The notes: generated from the letters alone by a model not told the origin. A stretch of DNA of 64,000 nucleotides from Bradyrhizobium sp. (GCF_016219575.1 NZ_JACRMG010000015.1:35244-99243), one strand, 5' to 3'; positions 1 through 8,175 are shown, counted from the first letter of the stretch. Numbers and translations: made by a program.

Positions 1-692
1 TTGACATAAACGCCCGACATCGGCTCGAGCCAGACCAGGTGATCGTGCACCTTGCGGACCCCGGTGACGTTCTCGGCTGCGACCACCGTCGCCTGCCGCG
101 ACCGCTCGTCGGTGATGATGCCGCTCAGATGCACGATGCCGTCGCGCACGACGACGCTCAGTCCCAGCGGCTTCCAGTCGTTCTTTTCGATCGCGGCGTG
201 GATGCGGTTGCGCAGGTGATCGTCGTCGGCGGTCGGATCCGGCACCTCGCGGGCGAGGTCGAGCACCGCCTGCACCAGGTTGGTGCGCGTGACGATGCCG
301 ACCAGCTTGTCACCGCTCATGACCGGAACGCGCTTGATGTCGTTCTTCTCCATGGTCGCGGAGACTTCCTCGAGCGTGGCGTCTTCGGCGACCGTAATGG
401 GCGCGGGATTCATCACTTCGCCGACCTTGCGGCCGCGCTCGCGTACGAAGTCGGCCGCTTCATGACCGGGGCCGAGCAGCATTTTAAGCCAGCGCGACCG
501 CTTGCGCTGCGTTCCGATCTCGGCGCGGCGCATGAAGTCGCCCTGCGACACGACGCCGACCAGCTTTCCCTTGGCGTCGACGACGGGCATGCCGCTGATG
601 TGGTGCTCGAGCAGCGTGCGCGCCGCATCCGCTATGGGGGTGTCGATCGTGGCAGTGATGACCTTGCGGGTCATGACCTGATGGGCGCGCAT
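1..692 (-). CDS. CBS-pair plus BON domain protein, C-terminus outside window
   Basis: The frame reads leftward from an ATG at 692 and is still open at base 1, so the last residues are missing. The protein begins MRAHQVMTRKV. It has a first CBS motif at about residues 7-60 (ISGMPVVDAKGKLVGVVSQGD) and a second at about 95-150 (DIKRVPVMSGDKLVGIVTR). A BON-like domain follows from about 160 (WKPLGLSVVVRDGIVHLSGII). CBS pairs usually bind adenosine nucleotides and BON domains are associated with membranes, but no substrate can be named. The gene is divergent from a universal stress gene, with a FixK-type box 67.5 bp (box centre) from its start, so induction at low oxygen is likely. Confidence 0.85.
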   Translation of the reverse strand, partial: MRAHQVMTRKVITATIDTPIADAARTLLEHHISGMPVVDAKGKLVGVVSQGDFMRRAEIGTQRKRSRWLKMLLGPGHEAADFVRERGRKVGEVMNPAPITVAEDATLEEVSATMEKNDIKRVPVMSGDKLVGIVTRTNLVQAVLDLAREVPDPTADDDHLRNRIHAAIEKNDWKPLGLSVVVRDGIVHLSGIITDERSRQATVVAAENVTGVRKVHDHLVWLEPMSGVYV

Positions 693-752
693 TGACAAGC
701 TCCCGAGTGTTTCGATTTGATGCTACGCTAGGCCGCGCGAGGGCGCCAGCGG

Positions 753-766
753 TTGACACAGGTCAA
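753..766. promoter_or_regulatory. FixK/FNR-type box TTGACACAGGTCAA
   Basis: Inverted repeat TTGAC-N4-GTCAA. Its centre (759.5) is 67.5 bp from the start of the leftward CBS-BON gene, the same distance seen for other boxes here, so it most likely drives that gene. Confidence 0.8.
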
Positions 767-786
767 ACCGTGCGGGGGTAGCGGGC

Positions 787-800
787 TTGATTTAGCTCAT
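787..800. promoter_or_regulatory. Degenerate FixK-type box TTGATTTAGCTCAT
   Basis: TTGAT-N4-CTCAT departs from the box pattern at the last base. Its centre (793.5) is 67.5 bp from the rightward universal stress start at 861. That distance matches the fixN and fixG promoters and argues that it may work despite the mismatch. Confidence 0.45.
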
Positions 801-860
801 CACGACTTGCCGGTGCCTCGCCTAAGCACCGTGCGCGACAGCACGATGCGGGAGAATTCG

Positions 861-1688
861 ATGACGTATGCGACGGCGATGGTCAGCCTGGCGGTGGATC
901 AGACCAACGAGGCATTGCTGGAAGTGTCCGGCCAGCTTGCCGCGCAGTTTTCCGCGAAGGTGATCGGCATTGCAGCCGCGATGTTCAGCCCGCCGATGTA
1001 TTTCCTCGATGGTGCGGCGAGCCAGCAGCTAATCGAGGACGGGGAGGCCGCCATCAGCAAGCGCATGGCCGAGCTGGAAGGCAAGTTCCGCGCGGCGATG
1101 CACGGCCGCGTCAAGGAAATCGAATGGCGCTCGGCCATGGAACTGCCGGCGCGTTACGTCGCACGCGAAGCCCGCGCGGCCGATCTCCTCATCGTCGGCG
1201 GCGACGGCAACGCGATCCTCGACCCGTTTGCGACCGCCGGCCCGAGCGACCTCGTGCTGCAGGCCGGGCGGCCGCTTCTGGTCGTGCCGTCAAGCGTGAA
1301 ATGGCTGGATTTGCGCAGCGCGCTGGTGGCCTGGAAGGATTGCCCGGAGTCGCGGCGGGCCGTGGCCGATGCGCTGCCGCTGCTTGCCAAGGTCAAGGAA
1401 GTCACGGTTGCAGGCATCGCCGAGGAGGAGGGCACGCAGGCGGCGGTGCGCCGGCAGGCCCAGGATGTGGTCGACTGGCTGTCGCGCCATGGCATCCTGG
1501 CCCGCGCCCAGGTGCCGGAGCGCTGCGGTAACACGGTGCAGCAACTCGACCGAATCGCCTCTGAAAACGGCGCCGGCGTCATCGTGGCCGGCGCCTATGG
1601 CCGCTCGCGGTTCCGCGAATGGGTGCTGGGCGGTGTCACCCAGCATCTCGTCGGGCAGACCGCCCGCTGCGCGTTGCTGTCGCGCTGA
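861..1688 (+). CDS. Universal stress protein (tandem Usp, 275 aa)
   Basis: The length and two-half layout are typical of tandem Usp proteins. The second half carries the nucleotide-binding signature GAYGRSRFREWVLGGVTQHL near the C-terminus. The first half has LLIVGGDGNA in the equivalent place, without the full Gly/Ser pattern. The start at 861 (MTYATAMVSL) is preceded by GGGAG six bases upstream; an in-frame ATG at 846 is less well placed. Such proteins support survival under energy or oxygen limitation, though the exact client is unknown. A degenerate FixK-type box lies 67.5 bp upstream. Confidence 0.85.
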   Translation: MTYATAMVSLAVDQTNEALLEVSGQLAAQFSAKVIGIAAAMFSPPMYFLDGAASQQLIEDGEAAISKRMAELEGKFRAAMHGRVKEIEWRSAMELPARYVAREARAADLLIVGGDGNAILDPFATAGPSDLVLQAGRPLLVVPSSVKWLDLRSALVAWKDCPESRRAVADALPLLAKVKEVTVAGIAEEEGTQAAVRRQAQDVVDWLSRHGILARAQVPERCGNTVQQLDRIASENGAGVIVAGAYGRSRFREWVLGGVTQHLVGQTARCALLSR

Positions 1689-1694
1689 CTTTTT

Positions 1695-1708
1695 TTGACG
1701 CAGCTCAA
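1695..1708. promoter_or_regulatory. FixK/FNR-type box TTGACGCAGCTCAA
   Basis: TTGAC-N4-CTCAA lies just after the stress gene's stop. Its centre is 55.5 bp before the phasin start at 1757. Confidence 0.8.
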
Positions 1709-1756
1709 CGATCCCGGAAGTTGCGGCGTTAGATTGGCGCTAACAGGAGGTTTGCC

Positions 1757-2119
1757 ATGTCAGAAACTTTGACCGAAACCGTGACAGGACGGCTGCCCAG
1801 CGATGCGCCAGGCGCCCTTGTCGAATTCAACAAGCGGGCGCTGCATTTTCTGTTCGATGCGCAGCGGGTCATTCTGGGCGAAATGGTGACCGCCAGCGAC
1901 GAGATTCTCGAGGACGTGCGCGCCGAGATGCATCTGGCGGCCGAGTTCGCAGCCAAGATCAACGAGGCCCATTCGGTGGAGAACATCAGGACGGTGCTGC
2001 GAGAGTGCGGCCAGCATCAGATGGATGTGTTCAGCCGGGAGAGCCAGAACTTCGTGCGGCGGAACCAGCGGCTGGTCGAGGCGACCTCGCAGCTGCTCGC
2101 CAGTTCACGAAAGCAGTAG
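1757..2119 (+). CDS. Phasin family protein
   Basis: A 120-residue, charged, almost fully helical protein (for example FLFDAQRVILGEMVTASDEI and HQMDVFSRESQNFVRRNQRL), as in the phasin_2 family that coats polyhydroxyalkanoate granules. AGGAGG lies six bases before the ATG. It has no signal peptide or membrane segment. Placement behind a FixK-type box suggests that carbon storage rises when respiration is limited by oxygen. The family call rests on composition and length; it could instead be a related coiled-coil stress protein. Confidence 0.7.
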   Translation: MSETLTETVTGRLPSDAPGALVEFNKRALHFLFDAQRVILGEMVTASDEILEDVRAEMHLAAEFAAKINEAHSVENIRTVLRECGQHQMDVFSRESQNFVRRNQRLVEATSQLLASSRKQ

Positions 2120-2218
2120 CGCCGGCGAGGCTACCCGGCAGTTGCGATGCCCGTACGGTTGCCGGGTCGGCTCCCGTCCGCCACAAGAAGACTTCAATAT
2201 TGCAATGAAAGCTTGCCT

Positions 2219-2437
2219 GTGCAGACCTATTACTTCGACATACAGGATGGTGTCCCGGTTCGCGATCGAAAGGGACTTGAGCTTGCGAATACTTCGGTGG
2301 CAATCGAGCACAGCAAGCGGCTGGCAAGACTCATCCGACAGAAGCAGCAACCGGACCGCAAGGATCTCATCATCGTCGTCACCGACGAGAGCGGCAGGGA
2401 AATTCACCGGGAAATCGTGTACCCCGCGATGACCTGA
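2219..2437 (+). CDS. DUF6894-like small protein
   Basis: About 72 residues starting VQTYYFDIQDGVPVRDRKGLEL. The YYFDI-DG-PV-D-GLEL pattern is typical of the DUF6894 family, short cytoplasmic proteins abundant in Bradyrhizobium relatives and of unknown role. The GTG at 2219 gives the usual family length; an ATG at 2147 would add 24 residues unlike the family. No strong ribosome-binding site is visible at either start. It follows the phasin gene by about 100 bp and may share its transcript. Confidence 0.6.
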   Translation: MQTYYFDIQDGVPVRDRKGLELANTSVAIEHSKRLARLIRQKQQPDRKDLIIVVTDESGREIHREIVYPAMT

Positions 2438-2452
2438 CGACCGATGGGCCGA

Positions 2453-2695
2453 TTATGGCGCGCCGGGGCGGGACGACCTTCGCAGCAGCACGACCACGGA
2501 GATCGCGGCCAGCGCCACCACGATGAGTGAAATCCATTGTGCGGCGGTGAGCAGGAAGGCGAGCTCGAATCGCCAGACCGATGGCGGCTCGGTCGAGGCC
2601 AGCGGCAGGACGTCGGAGAAGTAGCGAAGGATCACGGTTACGCCGGCCAGGAAGACCGTGCCTGCAACCACGAGATAGACGAGCTTTCGCAGCAT
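2453..2695 (-). CDS. Small membrane protein, two predicted TM segments
   Basis: An 80-residue protein (MLRKLVYLVVAGTVFLAG...) with hydrophobic stretches at about residues 5-25 and 45-70 and a basic C-terminus (RRSSRPGAP). The start at 2695 has GGGAGGAAAGGCC directly upstream. It ends face to face with the DUF6894 gene. I do not recognise a family. The nearest FixK-type box is about 106 bp away and points better at the rightward CBS gene. Confidence 0.65.
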   Translation of the reverse strand: MLRKLVYLVVAGTVFLAGVTVILRYFSDVLPLASTEPPSVWRFELAFLLTAAQWISLIVVALAAISVVVLLRRSSRPGAP

Positions 2696-2794
2696 GGCCT
2701 TTCCTCCCTCGACCGGCGACGATCCTACGCGATAGTCCTGCACTGCAACATTCCGAACCCGACCTTAGGGTTGACTACGTAACCGCCGCCATTG

Positions 2795-2808
2795 TTGACC
2801 TCGATCAA
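2795..2808. promoter_or_regulatory. FixK/FNR-type box TTGACCTCGATCAA
   Basis: TTGAC-N4-ATCAA between divergent genes. The centre is 88.5 bp from the TTG start of the rightward CBS gene and 106.5 bp from the leftward membrane gene. These distances are longer than at the other boxes, so its target is less certain. Confidence 0.75.
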
Positions 2809-2889
2809 AGGCATTTGCCGGCGCCGGGTTTTTAATGTGGCGCCCTGATTCATCCGGGCAATCGCAACCCCAGGTATCGGGCGGCCAGC

Positions 2890-3333
2890 TTGTACAAATT
2901 TCTCGAACAGACCGTCTCGGACTACATGACGCGCGATGTCGCGACTGTGGCGCCCACCATGTCGATTCGCGAGCTCGGACAGCGCTTCAAGGAGACCGAC
3001 TTCAACAGTTTTCCGGTGGTGGACAACTCCCAGGTGGTCGGTGTCGTCAGCAAGTTCGACTATCTGGCCTGCTTCGAGTTCACCCCGGCGCGGATGGTGC
3101 CGCGTTACGACGATCTGATGCGGCGGGCGGTGGCCAGCGTCATGACCCGCGAATTCATCTATGCCGGCCGCGATACCAAGCTGACCCGCGTGCTGCAGCT
3201 GATGATCGAACACCGGCTGCGGAGCCTGCCGATCCTGGACGCCGACTCGCGCCTGGTCGGCATCATTGCGCGCGAGGACGTCATCCGCGCGCTCGAATTC
3301 TGCGCGCAAAGCGAGGCGCAGCAGGGAGCCTAG
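2890..3333 (+). CDS. CBS domain-pair protein
   Basis: A stand-alone CBS pair of 147 residues. CBS1 covers about residues 8-65 (MTRDVATVAPTMSIRELGQ, SFPVVDNSQVVGVVSKFDYL) and CBS2 about 80-140 (VMTREFIYAGRDTKLTRVLQ, RSLPILDADSRLVGIIARED). A TTG start is required to keep the first strand; the first ATG (2926) would cut into CBS1, and no ATG or GTG lies between the upstream stop and 2890. It is followed two bases later by a universal stress gene, so the two probably form a nucleotide-sensing stress operon. Confidence 0.8.
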   Translation: MYKFLEQTVSDYMTRDVATVAPTMSIRELGQRFKETDFNSFPVVDNSQVVGVVSKFDYLACFEFTPARMVPRYDDLMRRAVASVMTREFIYAGRDTKLTRVLQLMIEHRLRSLPILDADSRLVGIIAREDVIRALEFCAQSEAQQGA

Positions 3334-3335
3334 CA

Positions 3336-4157
3336 ATGTCGATCCGGGACATATTGCTGCCGCTGGTCGGCCATTCCTCCCGAACAACGATGCTGGCGAT
3401 TGAAAAATGCGTCGCGCTGGCGCGGGGGCTTGATGTCCGCGTCACCGCGCTGGCGATCGAAACCGAGGACAATGCGCCGCCGGCTGACGTGCTGGGCGCG
3501 ACCGAAATCGTGCAGACCGCGCCGTCGGCGCATGCCCTGCTTACGGCTTTCGGTGCGGCGGCTACCAGGCTCTCGCTGCGCAACGAGCAACGGCTGGAGC
3601 GCGCGACGCGAGCTTCCCTCATCGATGCGGTCGCGGTCCGGGCGCGGCTGAACGACATCTCGATCGCGCTGGTCAAGTCCGGCGATTCGTTCTCGGAGGA
3701 ACTGGTCGAGCGGCTGTTGTTCGAGACCGGCCGTCCGGTGCTGATCTGCCCGGAGGATATCGCAGACAGTCTCGATACGTCGTTCAACGACGTCGCGATT
3801 GCCTGGGACCACACCGCGCCTGCCGCGCGCGCGGTCGGCGATGCGATGCCGCTGCTCAAATACGCCTCGCGCGTGCGCATCCTCACCGCGACCGACACGG
3901 CGAGCGGGGCACAGCTCGCCTCGGGAGCGGCGCTGGAGCGTCACCTGGCCGAGCACGGCCTGGCCGCCGCGTTCGAGACCGTTGAGGTCGCCGGCAGTTC
4001 GATCGGCAAGGTGCTCGGGGAGTATGTCGAGGATAACGCCATCGATCTGCTGGTCATGGGCGGCTTTGGCCATTCCCGGCTCGGCGAGCACGTCTGGGGC
4101 GGGGTGACCCGCACGGTCATCAACCAGCCGCCTTGCTGGGTTATGCTGTCGCACTAG
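3336..4157 (+). CDS. Universal stress protein (273 aa)
   Basis: Second tandem-Usp protein of the window, starting MSIRDILLPLVGHSSR. The C-terminal half keeps the family signature GGFGHSRLGEHVWGGVTRTV. GGGAG precedes the ATG within the tail of the CBS gene, indicating coupled expression. The N-terminal half lacks a clear Gly-rich nucleotide loop. The acyl-CoA synthetase/acetyltransferase gene follows after 59 bp, which suggests a three-gene transcript. Confidence 0.85.
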   Translation: MSIRDILLPLVGHSSRTTMLAIEKCVALARGLDVRVTALAIETEDNAPPADVLGATEIVQTAPSAHALLTAFGAAATRLSLRNEQRLERATRASLIDAVAVRARLNDISIALVKSGDSFSEELVERLLFETGRPVLICPEDIADSLDTSFNDVAIAWDHTAPAARAVGDAMPLLKYASRVRILTATDTASGAQLASGAALERHLAEHGLAAAFETVEVAGSSIGKVLGEYVEDNAIDLLVMGGFGHSRLGEHVWGGVTRTVINQPPCWVMLSH

Positions 4158-4216
4158 TTTCAACCGCACTTTCTATCGTACATCCGGGCCTCGGGCCATG
4201 CGAGGTCATAAGGGAC

Positions 4217-6913
4217 ATGTCCACCTATCGATTGAGCAACGTGCTGGCGCCGCGATCGGTGGCGCTGGTGGGGGCGAGCCCGCGGCAGGGGTCGCTGGGC
4301 GCGGCGATCCTGAAAAATATCCGCCAGGGCGGGTTTGCCGGCGAGATCGGCCTCGTCAATCCTCGCCATGGCGAAATTGCCGGCATGAAGACCTTTGGCC
4401 ACATCGACAAGCTGCCGTTTGCGCCGGAGCTGGTCGTCGTCACCGCGCCGGCGCGGGAAATCCCCGAAATCATCGACGCCGCCGGCAAGCGCGGCGCGGC
4501 GGGCGCGGTCATCGTTAGCGCCGGCCTCGGCCACGGACCGGGCTCGATCGCCGAGGCGACCGACCGCGCGGCGCGGGTGTACGGCATGCGCCTGATCGGC
4601 CCCAATTGCCTCGGCATCATGATGCCGCGCGTGAAGCTGAATGCGAGCTTTGCGGCGCACATGCCGCGTGGCGGCAATTTGGCGCTGATCTCGCAATCCG
4701 GCGCGATCGCGGCTGGCATGGTGGACTGGGCCGGCCAGAAGTCGGTGGGTTTCTCCGGCGTCGTCTCGATCGGCGACCAGCTCGACGTGGACATTGCCGA
4801 TTTGCTCGATTATTTCGCGCTCGATCGCGATACCGGAGCGATTCTGCTCTACATCGAGGCGGTGCGCGATGCCCGCAAATTCATGTCGGCGGCGCGCGCC
4901 GCGGCCCGCGTCAAGCCGATCGTGGTGGTGAAGTCGGGCCGGATGGCGCAAGGCGCACGCGCTGCGGCCACGCACACCGGTGCGCTGGCGGGAGCCGATG
5001 ACGTCTACGACGCCGCCTTCCGCCGCGCCGGCATGCTGCGGGTGTTCGACCTGCGCGAACTGTTCGACTGCGCCGAGACGCTCGGCCGGCTCAAGGCTCC
5101 GGAAGGCAAGCGGCTCGCGATGCTGACCAATGGCGGCGGCCTGGGCGTGCTGGCGGTCGATCGGCTGACCGAACTCGGCGGCGTCACCGCGGCGCTGTCG
5201 CCGGCGGCGCTCCAGCAGCTCAATGCCGTGCTGCCGCCGACATGGTCGGGTTCGAACCCGATCGACATCATCGGCGATGCCGATGCGGCACGCTACGCGG
5301 CGGCGCTGGAGATATTGCTCGCCGATCCCGGCAACGACGCCGTGCTGGTCATGAACGTGCAGACGGCGGTGGCTCCCGCAAGCGACATTGCCGACACCGT
5401 GACGCGAGTCGTCGCGGCGACCCGGGAAAAGCGCCGGCCGGCCCGGCCGGTGCTGGCGGTCTGGGTCGGTGCGGGGCCGGAGATATCGAAGACGTTCGAC
5501 GCTGCCGGCATTCCCAATTTCGCAACCGAGGACGACGCCGTGCGCGGCTTCATGCATCTCGTGAAGCATCGCGAGGCCCGCGAAGCCCTTTCGGCCGTTC
5601 CGACCAGCCTGCCTGCGGACTTCGTGCCCGACGTCGAGGCGGCGCGCGCGATCGCCAGAACCGCGGTTGCGGAGGGACGGCGCTGGCTCGATCCGGGCGA
5701 GGTGAAGCGGCTGCTCGACGCCTATCAGATCGACATGGTGCCGACGCTGGAGGTCGCCGATCCGGAGCAGGCGGTTGCCTTCGCGGAGACCCTGTTCGCG
5801 CGGGGCAACAAGGTGGTGCTGAAGGTGCTGTCGCGCGACATCACGCACAAATCCGACGTCGGCGGCGTCGTGCTCAACCTCGCGACATCAGACGAGGTGC
5901 GCTCGGCCGCTGCCGACATCCTGGGGCGGGCGAAGGCGTTGCGCCCCGACGCAAGGCTCGACGGCGTTCTGGTGCAGCCGATGGTGCTGCGGGCAAAAGC
6001 GCGCGAGCTGATTCTCGGCATTGCCGACGACCCGACCTTCGGCCCGGTCGTCGTGTTCGGACGCGGCGGCACGGCGGTCGAGATCATCAACGACAAGGCG
6101 CTGGCGCTGCCGCCGCTCGATCTTTCGCTGGCGCGCGGCCTGATCGCGCGGACGCGGGTGTCGCGGCTGCTTTCCGCCTATCGCGACGTGCCGGCGGTGA
6201 AGGAGGATGCCGTCGCGCTGACGCTGGTAAAGCTGGCGCAACTCGCCGCCGACCTGCCGGAGGTGACGGGACTGGACATCAATCCGCTGCTTGCGGATGC
6301 CTCCGGCGTGCTGGCCGTCGATGCCCGCGTCGCCGTCGCAGCACCTGACCGAAAATTCGCCGGTCCCGGCAATGCGCGATTTGCGGTGCGGCCCTATCCG
6401 ACCGAATGGGTGCGCCATCTCGCGCTGAAGAAGGATTGGCGCATTCTGGTGCGGCCGATCCGTCCCGAGGACGAGCCGCTCATTCATGGATTCCTCAAGC
6501 ACGTCACCATGGAGGATCTGCGGCTGCGGTTCCTCGCGCCGATGAAGCATTTTTCGCACGAGTTCATCGCGCGGCTGACCCAGCTCGACTATGCCCGTGC
6601 CATGGCCTTCGTCGCCTTCGACGAGGCGAGCGGAGAGCTTGCCGGCGTGGTGCGGCTGCATTCCGACTCGATCTACGAGACCGGGGAATACGCCATCCTG
6701 CTGCGCTCCGACCTCAAGGGCAGGGGGCTCGGCTGGGCGCTGATGCAGCTGTTGATCGAATATGCGAAGTCGGAAGGGCTGAAGCAGATCTACGGCCAGG
6801 TGTTGCGCGAGAACACCACCATGATCGATATGTGCAGGAGCCTCGGCTTCAAGGTCGAGCCGGATCCGACCGAGCGTGACCTGTTCGACGTGACGCTGCC
6901 GCTGGATCGCTGA
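4217..6913 (+). CDS. ADP-forming acyl-CoA synthetase-like / GNAT protein acetyltransferase (Pat type)
   Basis: An 898-residue fusion. From the N-terminus it has a CoA-binding Rossmann domain (about 5-135, VALVGASPRQGSLG), a succinyl-CoA-ligase-like domain (about 145-460) with the His-bearing THTGALAG motif near residue 253, an ATP-grasp domain (about 490-710), and a GNAT domain (about 730-895) with the acetyl-CoA loop LKGRGLGWALM. Proteins of this build act as protein lysine acetyltransferases that often switch off acyl-CoA synthetases; some may retain ligase activity. The start MSTYRLSNVL at 4217 has AAGGG upstream. The position after CBS and Usp genes suggests post-translational control under low oxygen. 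Confidence 0.9.
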   Translation: MSTYRLSNVLAPRSVALVGASPRQGSLGAAILKNIRQGGFAGEIGLVNPRHGEIAGMKTFGHIDKLPFAPELVVVTAPAREIPEIIDAAGKRGAAGAVIVSAGLGHGPGSIAEATDRAARVYGMRLIGPNCLGIMMPRVKLNASFAAHMPRGGNLALISQSGAIAAGMVDWAGQKSVGFSGVVSIGDQLDVDIADLLDYFALDRDTGAILLYIEAVRDARKFMSAARAAARVKPIVVVKSGRMAQGARAAATHTGALAGADDVYDAAFRRAGMLRVFDLRELFDCAETLGRLKAPEGKRLAMLTNGGGLGVLAVDRLTELGGVTAALSPAALQQLNAVLPPTWSGSNPIDIIGDADAARYAAALEILLADPGNDAVLVMNVQTAVAPASDIADTVTRVVAATREKRRPARPVLAVWVGAGPEISKTFDAAGIPNFATEDDAVRGFMHLVKHREAREALSAVPTSLPADFVPDVEAARAIARTAVAEGRRWLDPGEVKRLLDAYQIDMVPTLEVADPEQAVAFAETLFARGNKVVLKVLSRDITHKSDVGGVVLNLATSDEVRSAAADILGRAKALRPDARLDGVLVQPMVLRAKARELILGIADDPTFGPVVVFGRGGTAVEIINDKALALPPLDLSLARGLIARTRVSRLLSAYRDVPAVKEDAVALTLVKLAQLAADLPEVTGLDINPLLADASGVLAVDARVAVAAPDRKFAGPGNARFAVRPYPTEWVRHLALKKDWRILVRPIRPEDEPLIHGFLKHVTMEDLRLRFLAPMKHFSHEFIARLTQLDYARAMAFVAFDEASGELAGVVRLHSDSIYETGEYAILLRSDLKGRGLGWALMQLLIEYAKSEGLKQIYGQVLRENTTMIDMCRSLGFKVEPDPTERDLFDVTLPLDR

Positions 6914-6927
6914 CGCGCGACGCGCGG

Positions 6928-7326
6928 TCAGAGTCGCGCGACGGAGACGACCCGGAACGGATGCATGCGGCCTTCCTCGTTCACCGAGACGTATTCGCCC
7001 GGCACGAAGCGTTCCTCGTTGAAGTGATAGCCGGCCTCGTCGGGCAGGTTGGCCTCGTACGCGAACGCCCAGGAGCCGCCGCGGCGGTGCACGAGATGGC
7101 CATGCGCCGTCGCCTGACCCGGTCGCAGTCGCGCCACGCGGCAGGCTTCGCGATGCTGTCGCCACACTTCCGTATCGATACGGCCCTCGTCATCGAGTGG
7201 CGCGACGAGGACATAGGCGATGTCGTGCGCGCCCTCGGGATGTGCCCGCTCGCGGGCAAGCTCGATCCGGATCTGGCGGAAGGCCGACGGCAGCGAGGCG
7301 TTGAGAATGGACGTTGGGGAAGACAT
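6928..7326 (-). CDS. Conserved-looking hypothetical protein, 132 aa
   Basis: A soluble protein (MSSPTSILNASLPSAFRQIRIELAR...) with no signal peptide, membrane segment or cysteine. The C-terminal half is rich in Glu/His/Tyr and aromatic residues (GYHFNEERFVPGEYVSVNEE, MHPFRVVSVARL) and looks like a small beta-fold. AGGA lies seven bases before the ATG. It is the last gene of a leftward three-gene operon behind a DUF883-like and a holin-like gene. I do not recognise its function. Confidence 0.7.
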   Translation of the reverse strand: MSSPTSILNASLPSAFRQIRIELARERAHPEGAHDIAYVLVAPLDDEGRIDTEVWRQHREACRVARLRPGQATAHGHLVHRRGGSWAFAYEANLPDEAGYHFNEERFVPGEYVSVNEEGRMHPFRVVSVARL

Positions 7327-7346
7327 CGGGAGTCCTGTAGCGGGCG

Positions 7347-7805
7347 TTATTCGGCGGCGGCAGGCTTGCGCAAATGACCGATCGCCGCGGTGATCAACGG
7401 CACGATCAGCGGCAGCATGCCCTCGAGCGGGTGATGCAAGAGGCGGTTGACCTGCGACTGCGCGGCCTGCGCTTCCAGCTGCAGCGCGTCGATGGCCGAA
7501 TCGTGGATCTGGTTGGCCAGAGCCAGCTCCTGGCCAAGGCCGCGGCGCGAAGCGATGAAGAGGAGGATCAGCGCGATGGCCAGATTGACGGCGCCGAGAA
7601 TTGCCGCGGCGACGATGGCGCTCAGGACCTGCACCAGCGCGAAATAGGCAGCCAGCTCGAACATCAGGAGGCCGAACGCCGCGATCAGCGCGGCAAAGGC
7701 GCGCAGGCTCAGGCCCACCAGCATGTGGCGCAGCCGCATCTCGGCGATGATGCGGTCGGTGCGCCAGAGCAGGCGCAGGTTCTTGACGATGTTTTCCGAA
7801 TTCAC
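7347..7805 (-). CDS. Holin-superfamily-III-like (phage_holin_3_6) membrane protein
   Basis: A 152-residue protein with an N-terminal amphipathic segment (NIVKNLRLLWRTDRIIAEMRL) and two adjacent hydrophobic segments at about 38-62 and 65-90. A helical cytoplasmic tail contains QIHDSAIDALQLEAQAAQ. This layout matches chromosomal proteins annotated as phage_holin_3_6 that accompany DUF883-type genes; no lysis gene is present, so a phage role is unlikely. It starts with GTG one base after the upstream stop, its GAGG site overlapping that stop, which indicates translational coupling. Confidence 0.7.
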   Translation of the reverse strand: MNSENIVKNLRLLWRTDRIIAEMRLRHMLVGLSLRAFAALIAAFGLLMFELAAYFALVQVLSAIVAAAILGAVNLAIALILLFIASRRGLGQELALANQIHDSAIDALQLEAQAAQSQVNRLLHHPLEGMLPLIVPLITAAIGHLRKPAAAE

Positions 7806-7806
7806 C

Positions 7807-8082
7807 TCAGATCCTCCTCAAGGCAAAGCCGACCACGATCCCGACCGCGAAGGCGCAGGCCAGCGCGGCGATCGGACGCTCCATCACGAGCTTTTCGATC
7901 TGCTTTTCTTCCTGTCCAAGATTCTGGCCGAGTTCATCCAGTGCCGACTTGAGCTGCTCGGCGAAGTTGTCCGCACGCTCGCGCGAAGCCCTCAGCATCT
8001 CGTCGCCAGCGGTGCCGAGCAGGCGCGCGGCGTCTGCCCTAAGGGCAAGCAGTTCGTCGTGCAGTTCGTTGGATGTCAGCAT
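7807..8082 (-). CDS. DUF883-like (ElaB/YqjD type) membrane-anchored protein
   Basis: A 91-residue protein. Residues 1-65 are helical and charged (LHDELLALRADAARLLGTAG, QLKSALDELGQNLGQEEKQI). One C-terminal membrane anchor (IAALACAFAVGIVVGFALRR) has small-residue spacing. In enteric relatives, ElaB/YqjD-type proteins tether stationary-phase ribosomes to the membrane; that role is only inferred here. It is first in the leftward operon, with a FixK-type box 65.5 bp (centre) from its ATG. Confidence 0.75.
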   Translation of the reverse strand: MLTSNELHDELLALRADAARLLGTAGDEMLRASRERADNFAEQLKSALDELGQNLGQEEKQIEKLVMERPIAALACAFAVGIVVGFALRRI

Positions 8083-8140
8083 GGCGTTATCTCCCTGAGG
8101 GAGTGTATAAATCAGGTTAAGCCAGTGTCCGCGTGCAGCC

Positions 8141-8154
8141 TTGATTTGCCTCAA
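8141..8154. promoter_or_regulatory. FixK/FNR-type box TTGATTTGCCTCAA
   Basis: TTGAT-N4-CTCAA. The centre is 65.5 bp from the start of the leftward DUF883-like gene, so it probably serves that operon. Confidence 0.8.
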
Positions 8155-8175
8155 GGCGAGGCGCGACAGCCTGCC

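Noticed and set aside
4160..5848. 562-codon leftward frame
   Set aside because: Antisense to the acyl-CoA synthetase/acetyltransferase gene, no domain visible.
7347..7805. Prophage remnant suggested by the holin-like gene
   Set aside because: No endolysin, capsid, tail or integrase gene is nearby, and the gene is in an operon with a DUF883-like gene under a FixK-type box.
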